63,381 nt of DNA, taken from the NCBI RefSeq assembly GCF_030711595.1, contig NZ_JAUJUJ010000017.1:1-63381 (forward strand), written 5' to 3'. Below are positions 42,081 through 50,288 of the stretch, one piece after another; within the stretch, counting starts at the first letter, position 1; the number at the start of each line of letters is the position of its first letter. This DNA is from Stenotrophomonas sp. YIM B06876. Lineage in GTDB: Bacteria > Pseudomonadota > Gammaproteobacteria > Xanthomonadales > Xanthomonadaceae. The notes under the pieces are model-generated. The model was not told where the DNA came from and made no database searches. It worked only from the letters and a program-made list of their open reading frames with translations. The position numbers and the translations under genes were made by a program.

Positions 42081-42120
42081 AGCCGACCTTTCGGGGGGAA
42101 CCTCGAGAGAGATTCACCGC

Positions 42121-42197
42121 CGGGGTATAGCGCAGTCTGGTAGCGCGCCTGCTTTGGGAGCAGGATGTCGGGGGTTCGAATCCCTCTACCCCGACCA
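42121..42197 (+). tRNA. tRNA-Pro (TGG)
   Basis: 77 nt cloverleaf. The anticodon loop is CTTTGGGA with TGG, the acceptor pairs CGGGGTA with TACCCCG, and CCA is encoded. First of five tRNA genes in 626 bp. Confidence 0.97.
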
Positions 42198-42241
42198 GTC
42201 CGCTGCTCAAAATGGGATTGGAATGCGACAATCCGGTCTGG

Positions 42242-42318
42242 GCGCCCGTAGCTCAACTGGATAGAGCACCGGCCTTCTAAGCCGGCGGTTACAGGTTCGA
42301 TTCCTGTCGGGCGCGCCA
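42242..42318 (+). tRNA. tRNA-Arg (TCT)
   Basis: 77 nt, anticodon TCT in the loop CTTCTAA, acceptor GCGCCCG / CGGGCGC, encoded CCA. It reads AGA/AGG. Confidence 0.97.
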
Positions 42319-42353
42319 TCGGTGCAAGCGGTAGGAGAGTTGTTGTTTCAGTG

Positions 42354-42430
42354 GTGGCTGTAGCTCAGTTGGTTAGAGTTCCGGATTGTGATTCCGGTGG
42401 TCGGGGGTTCGAGTCCCCTCAGCCACCCCA
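42354..42430 (+). tRNA. tRNA-His (GTG)
   Basis: 77 nt, anticodon GTG in TTGTGAT, acceptor GTGGCTG / CAGCCAC, discriminator C and encoded CCA. Confidence 0.97.
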
Positions 42431-42463
42431 CTGAAAAAACCTCCGATTTTTTTGAATCGGGTG

Positions 42464-42491
42464 TTGCGGAAATCAAAAAGCACGCTAAAAT
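42464..42491 (+). promoter_or_regulatory. Probable promoter of tRNA-Lys
   Basis: TTGCGG - 16 bp - TAAAAT, followed by GTGCG. The -10 box sits inside a GCAC / GTGC palindrome. tRNA-Lys starts 16 bp after the -10 box. Confidence 0.55.
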
Positions 42492-42506
42492 GTGCGTCTA
42501 GTTTCA

Positions 42507-42582
42507 GGGCCGTTAGCTCAGTTGGTAGAGCAGTTGACTCTTAATCAATAGGTCCAAGGTTCGAATCCTTGACGGCCCACCA
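42507..42582 (+). tRNA. tRNA-Lys (CTT)
   Basis: 76 nt, anticodon loop CTCTTAA gives CTT, acceptor GGGCCGT / ACGGCCC, encoded CCA. A separate promoter and a terminator flank it. Confidence 0.96.
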
Positions 42583-42587
42583 AGACC

Positions 42588-42616
42588 AAGGCATCCGCTC
42601 CGGCGGGTGCCTTTTT
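42588..42616 (+). terminator. Terminator after tRNA-Lys
   Basis: AAGGCATCCG - CTCCGG - CGGGTGCCTT followed by TTTCTTT; one G-U pair in the stem. Confidence 0.85.
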
Positions 42617-42661
42617 CTTTGCCGCAGAGCCTGTGACAATGGCCGGGCAAAACGTAGTCTC

Positions 42662-42746
<85 letters not shown>

Positions 42747-42960
42747 TCCCGGCGCCCGGTCATGGCGGCGCTGCGAGTGTGCTCATCGGCCGGGCGGGAA
42801 GCGGCCCGCACGGCCCGGGCGGGCCGGTGATGCGTCAGGCTGGCAGCGCCCGCCGGAATCAGCGAAACTACGGGGCTGCGACGGATATGTGTATCCGCGT
42901 CCATCCGTTTCTCTACCACATCGAACCGGTGCCAAGGCGCTACCGGTGGCAGGAGTCCAC

Positions 42961-44256
42961 ATGCAAGCTTCGATCGAATCCACCGGCAACCTGGAACGCC
43001 GTCTGACCTTCTCCCTGCCGGAGGAGCGCCTGCAGGCCCACATCAGTGGTCGTCTGGGCGAGATCGCGCGCACCACGCGTATCAAGGGTTTCCGTCCGGG
43101 CAAAGTCCCGGCCAAGGTGATCGAGCAGCGCTTTGGTCCGCAGGTGCGGGCAGAGGCGATGGATGGCCTGCTGCGCGAATCCTTCGATGCCGCGCTGCGT
43201 CAGCACGAGCTGCGGATTGCCGGCAACCCCCGTATCGACAAGGCGGGCGAGGGTGAGCTGGATTTTGTCGCCACGGTCGAGCTGGTGCCGGATTTCGGCG
43301 ATGTCGATGTGACCCGGTTGAGCGTGATCCGGCATACGGCTGAAATCAATGATGCCGATATCGACCAGATGATCGAGAACCTGCGCCAGCAGCGTCGCAG
43401 CTGGCAGGTGGCCGGGCGTGCCGCCCAGGAAGGCGACCTGGTCGCGCTGGAAACCTGGTCGCAGGCCGGTGATGAGCGGCTGCCGGCCGAGGGCGTGGAG
43501 CAGGGCAGTGTCGTGATCGGCTCGGGCATGATGTTCGAGCAGATCGAGAAGGGCCTGGTCGGCCTGGCCAAGGGTGAGGAAAAGACCTTGGCCGTCGATT
43601 TCCCGGCCGAGTGGCGCGTGCCGGCGCTGGCCGGCAAGCAGGTCCAGGTCACGGTCAAGGCGGTCGAAGTCTCCGCGCCGGTAGTGCCGGACGTGGACAA
43701 GGAGTTCATCAAGAGCTTCGGTGTGAAGAGCGGCGATGCCGACCAGTTCCGCAAGGACATCCGGGCCAACCTGGAGCGTGAGCTCAAGGGTGCGCTGATG
43801 AACCGGCTGCGCCGCGAAGTCGGTGAACAGTTGATTGCCGCCTATGCGTCGGTGGAGCTGCCGCCGCGCCTGGTGGAGAACGAAGCGCGTTCGATGCTGG
43901 GCCAGCAGGTGGAACAGATCCGCCGCAGTGGCCGCGATCCGGGCGAGATCCCGGCCGACGCCCATGAAGGTTTCAAGGATGCCGCCAGCAAGCGCGTCCT
44001 GGTCGGCCTGCTGGTCGGCGAAGTGGCCCGCCGCAACGAGCTGCGTCTGGACCCGAAGCGTCTGAATGAAACCATGCGCCTGATCGCCTCGACCTACGAA
44101 CAGCCCGAGCAGGTCATTGAGATGTACCGCAATGACCCCCAGTTGATGAGTGGCCTGCAGAACCGCGTAATGGAAGAGCAGGTGATCGACTGGATCGCCG
44201 AACGTGCGCAGCACACCGAGCAGCCCCTGTCGTTCCAGGAAGCCATCCGCCAGTAA
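42961..44256 (+). CDS. tig: Trigger factor
   Basis: 431 aa ribosome-bound chaperone and prolyl isomerase. The N-terminal ribosome-binding domain contains [16 protein letters not shown], the signature that docks on L23. The FKBP-type PPIase domain is about 155-245 ([24 protein letters not shown]), and a helical C-terminal chaperone domain follows. ATG at 42961 has AGGAG 6 nt upstream; an open frame beginning 72 bp earlier lacks support. It heads tig-clpP-clpX-lon, the usual order. Confidence 0.97.
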   Translation: MQASIESTGNLERRLTFSLPEERLQAHISGRLGEIARTTRIKGFRPGKVPAKVIEQRFGPQVRAEAMDGLLRESFDAALRQHELRIAGNPRIDKAGEGELDFVATVELVPDFGDVDVTRLSVIRHTAEINDADIDQMIENLRQQRRSWQVAGRAAQEGDLVALETWSQAGDERLPAEGVEQGSVVIGSGMMFEQIEKGLVGLAKGEEKTLAVDFPAEWRVPALAGKQVQVTVKAVEVSAPVVPDVDKEFIKSFGVKSGDADQFRKDIRANLERELKGALMNRLRREVGEQLIAAYASVELPPRLVENEARSMLGQQVEQIRRSGRDPGEIPADAHEGFKDAASKRVLVGLLVGEVARRNELRLDPKRLNETMRLIASTYEQPEQVIEMYRNDPQLMSGLQNRVMEEQVIDWIAERAQHTEQPLSFQEAIRQ

Positions 44257-44327
44257 GGCGTGATGATGCTGTGCCATCTCCGCGCTCCGGCGCGGGGAGT
44301 TCCCTTCAAAGATAGGTGCCTCACGTA

Positions 44328-44954
44328 ATGGACAACCGAATCACAGCCCTGAATCTGGTTCCGATGGTGGTCGAACAGACCGCCCGCGGCGAGCGCGCCT
44401 ATGACATCTACTCGCGCCTGCTCAAAGAGCGCCTGATCTTCCTGGTCGGGCCGATCGATGACCACATGGCCAATGTGGTGGTCGCGCAGCTGCTGTTCCT
44501 GGAATCGGAGAATCCGGAAAAGGACATCAGCATCTACATCAACTCGCCCGGTGGCGTGGTCACGGCCGGCATGGCGATCTACGACACCATGCAGTACATC
44601 AAGCCGGATGTGAGCACCACCTGTATCGGTCAGGCCGCCTCGATGGGCGCGCTGCTGCTGGCGGCCGGTGCTGCCGGCAAGCGCTATGCGCTGCCCAACG
44701 CACGGATGATGATCCACCAGCCGCTGGGCGGCTTCCAGGGCCAGGCCTCGGACATCGACATCCATGCGCGTGAAATCCTGACCCTGCGTTCGCGCCTGAA
44801 CGAAGTGCTGGCCAAGCACACCGGCCAGTCGCTGGAAACGATCGCCCGTGACACCGAGCGCGACAACTTCAAGAGTGCCGTCGAGGCCCAGGCGTACGGG
44901 CTGGTCGACCGGGTGCTGGAGCGTCGTCCGGAAGAGTCGATCCAAGCGTCTTGA
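44328..44954 (+). CDS. clpP: ATP-dependent Clp protease proteolytic subunit
   Basis: 208 aa serine peptidase subunit. The triad is Ser105 in [11 protein letters not shown], His130 in MMIHQPLGG and Asp179 in TERDNF, each eight positions on from mature E. coli ClpP numbering. The N-terminal residues to about 14 may be processed. The start [16 protein letters not shown] at 44328 is preferred to GTG at 44316. It forms ClpXP with the next gene. Confidence 0.97.
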   Translation: MDNRITALNLVPMVVEQTARGERAYDIYSRLLKERLIFLVGPIDDHMANVVVAQLLFLESENPEKDISIYINSPGGVVTAGMAIYDTMQYIKPDVSTTCIGQAASMGALLLAAGAAGKRYALPNARMMIHQPLGGFQGQASDIDIHAREILTLRSRLNEVLAKHTGQSLETIARDTERDNFKSAVEAQAYGLVDRVLERRPEESIQAS

Positions 44955-45023
44955 TCAGCAAGAGCCTACAGAAACATGGCATTTCCGCAGGGTCGGGGCG
45001 GGACGCGAGTCCTCCCGGCCCTG

Positions 45024-45032
45024 TGCTATTCT
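45024..45032 (+). promoter_or_regulatory. Extended -10 element before clpX
   Basis: TGC-TATTCT is an extended -10 without a clear -35, 50 bp before the clpX start. A CCCCCG / CGGGGG hairpin lies between it and the gene. Low-confidence internal promoter. Confidence 0.35.
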
Positions 45033-45081
45033 CGAAATCGAATCCCCCGTTCATCGGGGGGAGCAACTGGGTAAGCGAAGC

Positions 45082-46368
45082 ATGAGCGAAGACCGGCAAG
45101 GTCGTTCCGCGGACAGCAGCAAGATTCTCTACTGTTCGTTCTGCGGCAAGAGTCAGCACGAAGTTCGCAAGCTGATTGCGGGTCCGAGCGTGTTCATCTG
45201 TGATGAATGCGTGGAACTGTGCAACGACATCATCCGCGAGGAACTCGAGGAAAAGGCCCAGTCGGCCCGCAGTTCGCTGCCCAAGCCGAAGGAGATCCTC
45301 GAAGTCCTGGACCAGTACGTCATCGGCCAGACCCGCGCCAAGCGCACGCTCGCGGTGGCGGTGTACAACCATTACAAGCGCATCGAAAGCCGTCAGAAGA
45401 ACGACGACGTCGAACTGTCCAAGTCCAACATCCTGCTGGTCGGCCCGACCGGTTCGGGCAAGACGCTGCTGGCCGAAACGCTGGCGCGGCTGCTCAATGT
45501 ACCGTTCACCATGGCCGATGCGACCACGCTGACCGAAGCCGGTTATGTGGGCGAGGACGTGGAGAACATCATCCAGAAGCTGCTGCAGAAGTGCGACTAC
45601 GACGTCGAGAAGGCGCAGCAGGGCATCGTCTATATCGATGAAATCGACAAGATCTCGCGCAAGAGCGAGAACCCGTCGATCACCCGCGACGTGTCCGGCG
45701 AAGGCGTGCAGCAGGCGCTGTTGAAGCTGATCGAAGGCACCGTGGCCAGCGTGCCGCCGCAGGGCGGGCGCAAGCATCCGCAGCAGGAATTCCTGCAGGT
45801 GGACACCAAGAACATCCTGTTCATCTGCGGCGGTGCATTTGCCGGGCTCGACAAGGTCATCCAGGCGCGGTCCACGGATGCCAGTGGCATTGGTTTCGGT
45901 GCCAAGGTGAAAAGTGCCGAGCGGAAGCAGGAAGTGGGCAAGATCCTGGCCGAAGTCGAGCCGGAGGACCTGATCAAGTTTGGCCTGATTCCCGAGTTCG
46001 TGGGGCGTCTGCCGGTGGTGGCCACGCTCGAGGAACTGGACGAGCCGGCGCTGATCAAGATCCTGAGCGAGCCCAAGAACGCCATCACCAAGCAGTTCAA
46101 GAAACTGTTCGAGATGGAAGGTGTCGAGTTGGAGTTCCGCCCCGACGCGCTGGCGGCGATCGCCAAGAAGGCGATCAAGCGCAAGACCGGTGCCCGCGGC
46201 CTGCGCACCATCGTCGAGTCGGTCCTGCTGGACACGATGTATGAACTGCCCTCGCAGGAAAATGTCAGCAAGGTGGTGGTGGACGAGTCGGTGATCGAAC
46301 ACAAGTCCGAGCCGTACCTGATCTACCAGACGCCACCGGCAGCGCCGAAGGCGGCTTCAGGCGACTGA
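45082..46368 (+). CDS. clpX: Clp protease ATP-binding subunit ClpX
   Basis: 428 aa AAA+ unfoldase. The N-terminal zinc domain has Cys18, Cys21, Cys40 and Cys43 ([15 protein letters not shown]). Walker A is GPTGSGKT and Walker [15 protein letters not shown] is the loop that docks on ClpP. ATG at 45082 opens [14 protein letters not shown], the usual ClpX N terminus. Confidence 0.97.
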   Translation: MSEDRQGRSADSSKILYCSFCGKSQHEVRKLIAGPSVFICDECVELCNDIIREELEEKAQSARSSLPKPKEILEVLDQYVIGQTRAKRTLAVAVYNHYKRIESRQKNDDVELSKSNILLVGPTGSGKTLLAETLARLLNVPFTMADATTLTEAGYVGEDVENIIQKLLQKCDYDVEKAQQGIVYIDEIDKISRKSENPSITRDVSGEGVQQALLKLIEGTVASVPPQGGRKHPQQEFLQVDTKNILFICGGAFAGLDKVIQARSTDASGIGFGAKVKSAERKQEVGKILAEVEPEDLIKFGLIPEFVGRLPVVATLEELDEPALIKILSEPKNAITKQFKKLFEMEGVELEFRPDALAAIAKKAIKRKTGARGLRTIVESVLLDTMYELPSQENVSKVVVDESVIEHKSEPYLIYQTPPAAPKAASGD

Positions 46369-46449
46369 ATTGGCAGTCCGGGATGGTGTGTTCCGGCGGC
46401 GTTGCCCGGCCGGCATTCACTGACGGGACGTCTGCTCTTGCATCGTTGC

Positions 46450-46486
46450 GCCGATGGCCCCATAACGGGGCCATCGGCTTTTTTTT
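46450..46486 (+). terminator. Strong terminator between clpX and lon
   Basis: GCCGATGGCCCC - ATAAC - GGGGCCATCGGC, a perfect 12-bp stem with eight T after it. Confidence 0.96.
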
Positions 46487-46519
46487 AGCTCGTTTTCCTG
46501 AATTTCCTGCGGAGCCCTC

Positions 46520-48973
46520 ATGGCCCAGTCCCAACTCGAAGTCCTTGATTTGCCGGTCCTGCCGCTGCGTGATGTGGTGGTTTTCCCGCACATGGTGATC
46601 CCGCTGTTCGTGGGTCGTGACAAGTCCATGCGCGCGCTGGAGCGGGCGATGGAGGCAGACAAGCGGATCCTTCTGGTAGCGCAGAAGTCGGCTGAAACCG
46701 ACGATCCCGGTGTGGCCGACCTTTACCCGGTGGGCACGCTGGCGCAGGTGCTGCAGCTGCTTAAACTGCCCGACGGCACCATCAAGGTGCTGGTCGAAGG
46801 CCTCTCGCGCGTGCATGTTGACAAGGTGTTCGAGCATGACGGCGCGCTGCAGGGACAGGGTGTTGAAGTGCATTCCGATGAGTCGCGCGACCCGCGCGAG
46901 ATCGAGGCGATTGCACGCTCGTTGATGTCGTTGTTCGAGCAGTACATCAAGACCAACCGCAAGCTGCCGCCGGAACTGCTGCAGACGCTGGCCGGCATCG
47001 AAGAGCCGGCGCGCCTGGCCGATACCATCGCCGCGCACATCGGCGTGCGCCTGTCCGACAAGCAGAAATTGCTGGAGACGCTGCAGATCGGCGACCGGCT
47101 GGAAATGCTGGTCGGCCTGGTCGATGGCGAAATCGATGTGCAGCAGCTGGAGAAGCGCATCCGCGGCCGGGTCAAATCGCAGATGGAAAAAAGCCAGCGC
47201 GAGTATTACCTCAACGAGCAGATGAAGGCGATCCAGAAAGAGCTGGGCGATCTGGATGAAGCGCCCGGTGAGCTGGAGGAGCTGGCGCGGAAGATTGTCG
47301 AAGCTGGCATGCCCAAGGCGGTGGAAGCCAAGGCCAAGGCCGAGCTCAACAAGCTCAAGCAGATGTCGCCGATGTCGGCAGAGTCGGCGGTGGTGCGCAA
47401 CTATCTGGATTGGCTGCTCGGGGTGCCGTGGAACAAGCGCAGCAAGATCCGCAAGGACCTGAAGGTCGCGCAGGAAACGCTGGATGCCGACCATTACGGT
47501 CTGGAGAAGGTGAAGGACCGCATCCTTGAATATCTTGCGGTGCAGTCGCGGGTGAAGCAGATGAAGGGGCCGATCCTGTGCCTCGTCGGCCCGCCGGGCG
47601 TCGGTAAAACCTCGCTGGGTCAGTCGATCGCCAAGGCCACCAACCGCAAGTTCGTGCGCATGTCGCTGGGCGGCGTGCGTGACGAGGCCGAGATCCGCGG
47701 TCATCGCCGCACCTATGTCGGCTCGATGCCGGGGCGGATCGTGCAGAACCTCAACAAGGTCGGCAGCAAGAATGCGCTGTTTGTGCTCGACGAGATCGAC
47801 AAGATGTCGATGGACTTCCGCGGCGACCCGTCCTCGGCGCTGCTGGAAGTGCTCGATCCGGAGCAGAACAACGCGTTCAACGACCACTACCTGGAAGTGG
47901 ATCTGGATCTGTCCGAAGTGATGTTCGTGGCGACGTCCAACACGCTGAACATCCCCGGTCCACTGCTGGATCGCATGGAAGTGATCCGCATTCCCGGCTA
48001 TACCGAGGATGAGAAGCTCAACATCGCCATGCGCTACCTGGTGCCCAAGCAGCTCAAGGCCAACGGGCTGAAGCCGGAGGAGCTGGAGATCGTCCCGGAG
48101 GCCATCCAGGATGTGGTGCGCTATTACACGCGCGAGTCCGGGGTGCGTAATCTGGAGCGGGAGATCGCCAAGATCTGCCGCAAGGTGGTCAAGGAAATCG
48201 CACTGGCCGGGCCGGTCTCTGCGGCCAGGGCGGTGAAGAAAGGCGCGAAGAAGAAGGCGCTGTTGATCGTCAATGGCAAGAACATTGAAAAATATCTGGG
48301 CGTGCGCCGCTTCGATTTCGGCCGTGCCGAAGAGCAGAACGAAATCGGGCTGGTCACCGGTCTGGCGTGGACCGAAGTCGGTGGCGACCTGCTGCAGATC
48401 GAGTCGACGCTGGTGCCGGGCAAGGGCGCGGTGATCCTGACCGGGCAGCTCGGCAACGTGATGAAGGAGTCCGCCTCGGCGGCCCTGTCGGTGGTGCGTG
48501 CCCGTGCCGAGCAGCTGGGTATCGATACCGACTTCCTGCAGAAGAGCGATGTACATCTGCATGTGCCCGATGGCGCGACGCCCAAGGACGGGCCCAGTGC
48601 CGGCAGTGCAATGGTGACCTCGCTGGTGTCGATGCTGACCAAGGTGCCAGTGAGGGCGGATGTGGCCATGACCGGCGAAATCACCCTGCGGGGGCGGGTG
48701 ACGGCGATCGGCGGGTTGAAGGAGAAATTGTTGGCTGCGCTGCGCGGCGGCATCCGTACCGTCATCATCCCCGAAGAGAATCGCAAGGACCTGGCCGATA
48801 TTCCGGCCAACGTCACTCGCGATCTGGAGATCGTGCCGGTGAAGTGGATTGACGAGGTGTTGGACATCGCGTTGGAGCGGCCGCTGAAGCCCAGGAAGGT
48901 GGCTAAAAGTGGGCAGCGGGTCGCGGTACGCAGCAAGGCGAAGACAGCTCCGGCAGCGCGCGTCAAGCACTGA
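46520..48973 (+). CDS. lon: ATP-dependent protease Lon
   Basis: 817 aa LonA. The N domain spans about 10-200 ([20 protein letters not shown]), followed by a coiled-coil linker. The AAA+ module has GPPGVGKTS (Walker A) and FVLDEIDKM (Walker B). The protease domain has Ser693 in [11 protein letters not shown] and Lys736, spaced 43 residues as in E. coli. ATG at 46520 follows GCGGAGCC. The clpX terminator lies only 34 bp upstream, so lon transcription needs readthrough or a promoter close to or within that stretch; none was recognised. Confidence 0.98.
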   Translation: MAQSQLEVLDLPVLPLRDVVVFPHMVIPLFVGRDKSMRALERAMEADKRILLVAQKSAETDDPGVADLYPVGTLAQVLQLLKLPDGTIKVLVEGLSRVHVDKVFEHDGALQGQGVEVHSDESRDPREIEAIARSLMSLFEQYIKTNRKLPPELLQTLAGIEEPARLADTIAAHIGVRLSDKQKLLETLQIGDRLEMLVGLVDGEIDVQQLEKRIRGRVKSQMEKSQREYYLNEQMKAIQKELGDLDEAPGELEELARKIVEAGMPKAVEAKAKAELNKLKQMSPMSAESAVVRNYLDWLLGVPWNKRSKIRKDLKVAQETLDADHYGLEKVKDRILEYLAVQSRVKQMKGPILCLVGPPGVGKTSLGQSIAKATNRKFVRMSLGGVRDEAEIRGHRRTYVGSMPGRIVQNLNKVGSKNALFVLDEIDKMSMDFRGDPSSALLEVLDPEQNNAFNDHYLEVDLDLSEVMFVATSNTLNIPGPLLDRMEVIRIPGYTEDEKLNIAMRYLVPKQLKANGLKPEELEIVPEAIQDVVRYYTRESGVRNLEREIAKICRKVVKEIALAGPVSAARAVKKGAKKKALLIVNGKNIEKYLGVRRFDFGRAEEQNEIGLVTGLAWTEVGGDLLQIESTLVPGKGAVILTGQLGNVMKESASAALSVVRARAEQLGIDTDFLQKSDVHLHVPDGATPKDGPSAGSAMVTSLVSMLTKVPVRADVAMTGEITLRGRVTAIGGLKEKLLAALRGGIRTVIIPEENRKDLADIPANVTRDLEIVPVKWIDEVLDIALERPLKPRKVAKSGQRVAVRSKAKTAPAARVKH

Positions 48974-49022
48974 TCAATGGGGTGGATATGCCTGAAACCC
49001 CTGTCGCTATTGGCTTTTCAGC

Positions 49023-49051
49023 TTGCGTGGGTAGGGGGCTGCTGGTATAAA
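49023..49051 (+). promoter_or_regulatory. Promoter of hupB
   Basis: TTGCGT - 17 bp - TATAAA, a near-consensus sigma-70 promoter 130 bp upstream of the HU gene. It probably also drives the tRNA-Val and tRNA-Asp genes downstream. Confidence 0.75.
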
Positions 49052-49180
49052 AGTGCGACTCATCCACCGGCAGTGAATGCGGGTGCGGTGTTTGAAAGAT
49101 CTTGCGGTTTCCGTGACGCGTGACGTGACGGGAGCCGACCAATCAATTCCGCGGGATGACCGCAAAGGGAGTTTTACAGA

Positions 49181-49453
49181 ATGAACAAGACCGAATTGAT
49201 CGATGGCGTTGCCGCTGCTGCTGATCTGTCCAAGGCTGAGGCAGGTCGCGCCGTTGACGCTGTCATCGGTGAGATCACCAAGGCGCTGAAGAAGGGCGAC
49301 GCTGTGACGCTGGTCGGCTTTGGTACGTTCCAGGTGCGCGAGCGTGCAGAGCGCACCGGCCGCAATCCGAAGACCGGCGATACGATCAAGATTGCCGCTT
49401 CGAAGAATCCGGCATTCAAGGCTGGCAAAGCCCTGAAGGATGCCGTAAACTAA
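49181..49453 (+). CDS. hupB: DNA-binding protein HU-beta
   Basis: 90 aa histone-like protein. [20 protein letters not shown] is the HU N terminus. The beta-arm region has [21 protein letters not shown] with the intercalating proline in RNPKTG. GGGAG precedes ATG. There is no terminator before tRNA-Val, which starts 12 bp after the stop codon. Confidence 0.97.
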   Translation: MNKTELIDGVAAAADLSKAEAGRAVDAVIGEITKALKKGDAVTLVGFGTFQVRERAERTGRNPKTGDTIKIAASKNPAFKAGKALKDAVN

Positions 49454-49465
49454 GCGGCTCACCGG

Positions 49466-49540
49466 GGGTGCTTAGCTCAGCGGTAGAGCGTCTCCCTTAC
49501 ACGGAGAGGGTCGGGGGTTCGAAACCCTCAGCACCCACCA
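49466..49540 (+). tRNA. tRNA-Val (TAC)
   Basis: 75 nt, anticodon TAC in the loop CTTACAC, acceptor GGGTGCT / AGCACCC, encoded CCA. It is 12 bp after hupB and likely co-transcribed with it. Confidence 0.97.
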
Positions 49541-49567
49541 GGCATCGTCAGTAGCAGTATTGAAAGT

Positions 49568-49644
49568 GGAGCGGTAGTTCAGCTGGTTAGAATGCTGGCC
49601 TGTCACGCCGGAGGTCGCGGGTTCGAGTCCCGTCCGCTCCGCCA
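49568..49644 (+). tRNA. tRNA-Asp (GTC), copy 1
   Basis: 77 nt, anticodon loop CTGTCAC with GTC, acceptor GGAGCGG / CCGCTCC, T-loop TTCGAGT, encoded CCA. Identical to copy 4 at 50039-50115. Confidence 0.97.
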
Positions 49645-49652
49645 GTTTCAAT

Positions 49653-49684
49653 GAGGCCCCTGAGTAATCAGGGGCCTCGCTTTC
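49653..49684 (+). terminator. Terminator after tRNA-Asp copy 1
   Basis: GAGGCCCCTGA - GTAA - TCAGGGGCCTC followed by GCTTTCTC. Repeated at 49813-49844 with GTCA as loop. Confidence 0.8.
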
Positions 49685-49727
49685 TCAACCGCACCTCGGG
49701 TGCGCGGGAAAGCAGAAGGTCAAGTGC

Positions 49728-49804
49728 GGAGCGGTAGTTCAGCTGGTTAGAATGCTGGCCTGACACGCCGGAGGTCGCGGGGTCGAGTCCCGTCCGCTCC
49801 GCCA
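49728..49804 (+). pseudogene. Degenerate tRNA-Asp copy 2 with GAC anticodon
   Basis: Same 77-nt body as copy 1 but position 35 is A, giving anticodon GAC (a valine anticodon) on an aspartate body, and T-loop position 54 is G instead of T. The broken T54-A58 pair and the mixed identity suggest a non-functional copy or a sequence artefact. A tRNA finder would probably call it tRNA-Val(GAC). Confidence 0.7.
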
Positions 49805-49812
49805 GTGTCAAT

Positions 49813-49844
49813 GAGGCCCCTGAGTCATCAGGGGCCTCGCTTTC
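49813..49844 (+). terminator. Terminator after tRNA-Asp copy 2
   Basis: Same GAGGCCCCTGA / TCAGGGGCCTC stem as the copy-1 terminator, with loop GTCA. Confidence 0.75.
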
Positions 49845-49887
49845 TCCACCGCACCTCGGGTGCGCGGGAACGCAGAAGGTCAAGTGC

Positions 49888-49964
49888 GGCGCGGTAGTTC
49901 AGCTGGTTAGACGGCGGGCCGGTCACGCCGGAGGTCGCGGGGTCGAGTCCCGTCCGCTCCGCCA
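49888..49964 (+). pseudogene. Degenerate tRNA-Asp copy 3
   Basis: The anticodon is still GTC but U33 is replaced by G, acceptor position 3 is C (mismatch), the anticodon stem has a G-G mismatch and T54 is G. Six changes from copy 1, all A to C or T to G. Unlikely to fold as a working tRNA. Confidence 0.75.
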
Positions 49965-50038
49965 GTTTCAACGGTTTCCCCAAGGGAGGCCGATCCCGTC
50001 GGGTAAAACCGCAGGGACGCAGTTGCAGGGTTCGAAGT

Positions 50039-50115
50039 GGAGCGGTAGTTCAGCTGGTTAGAATGCTGGCCTGTCACGCCGGAGGTCGCGGGTTCGAGTC
50101 CCGTCCGCTCCGCCA
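50039..50115 (+). tRNA. tRNA-Asp (GTC), copy 4
   Basis: 77 nt, identical to copy 1. The preceding 74-bp spacer differs from the tandem spacers. A strong terminator follows. Confidence 0.97.
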
Positions 50116-50125
50116 GTTGTCTCAA

Positions 50126-50157
50126 AGCCCCCGGTGCATACCGGGGGCTTTTTTTTA
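50126..50157 (+). terminator. Strong terminator after tRNA-Asp array
   Basis: AGCCCCCGGT - GCAT - ACCGGGGGCT with nine T. Confidence 0.95.
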
Positions 50158-50288
50158 TTTCCGGTTGGCCGCCCGCTCTCATTGCGCTCGACCACGGAGG
50201 TGTGGAGCCGCTGCAATCGGCGCATGCTGGGAGTCGGGGGCATAAGCGGGTTAAACTGCGCGGCTCGTCATCAGGCCGTGATTCCACA

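Larger units (their letters stand above)
49568..49964 (+). repeat. Tandem 160-bp tRNA-Asp repeat
   Basis: Units start at 49568, 49728 and 49888, exactly 160 bp apart. Each holds a tRNA-Asp body; units 1 and 2 also carry a terminator and an 83-bp spacer. The third is cut after the tRNA. Copies 2 and 3 differ from copy 1 at 12 positions, 11 of them A to C or T to G. Confidence 0.9.
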
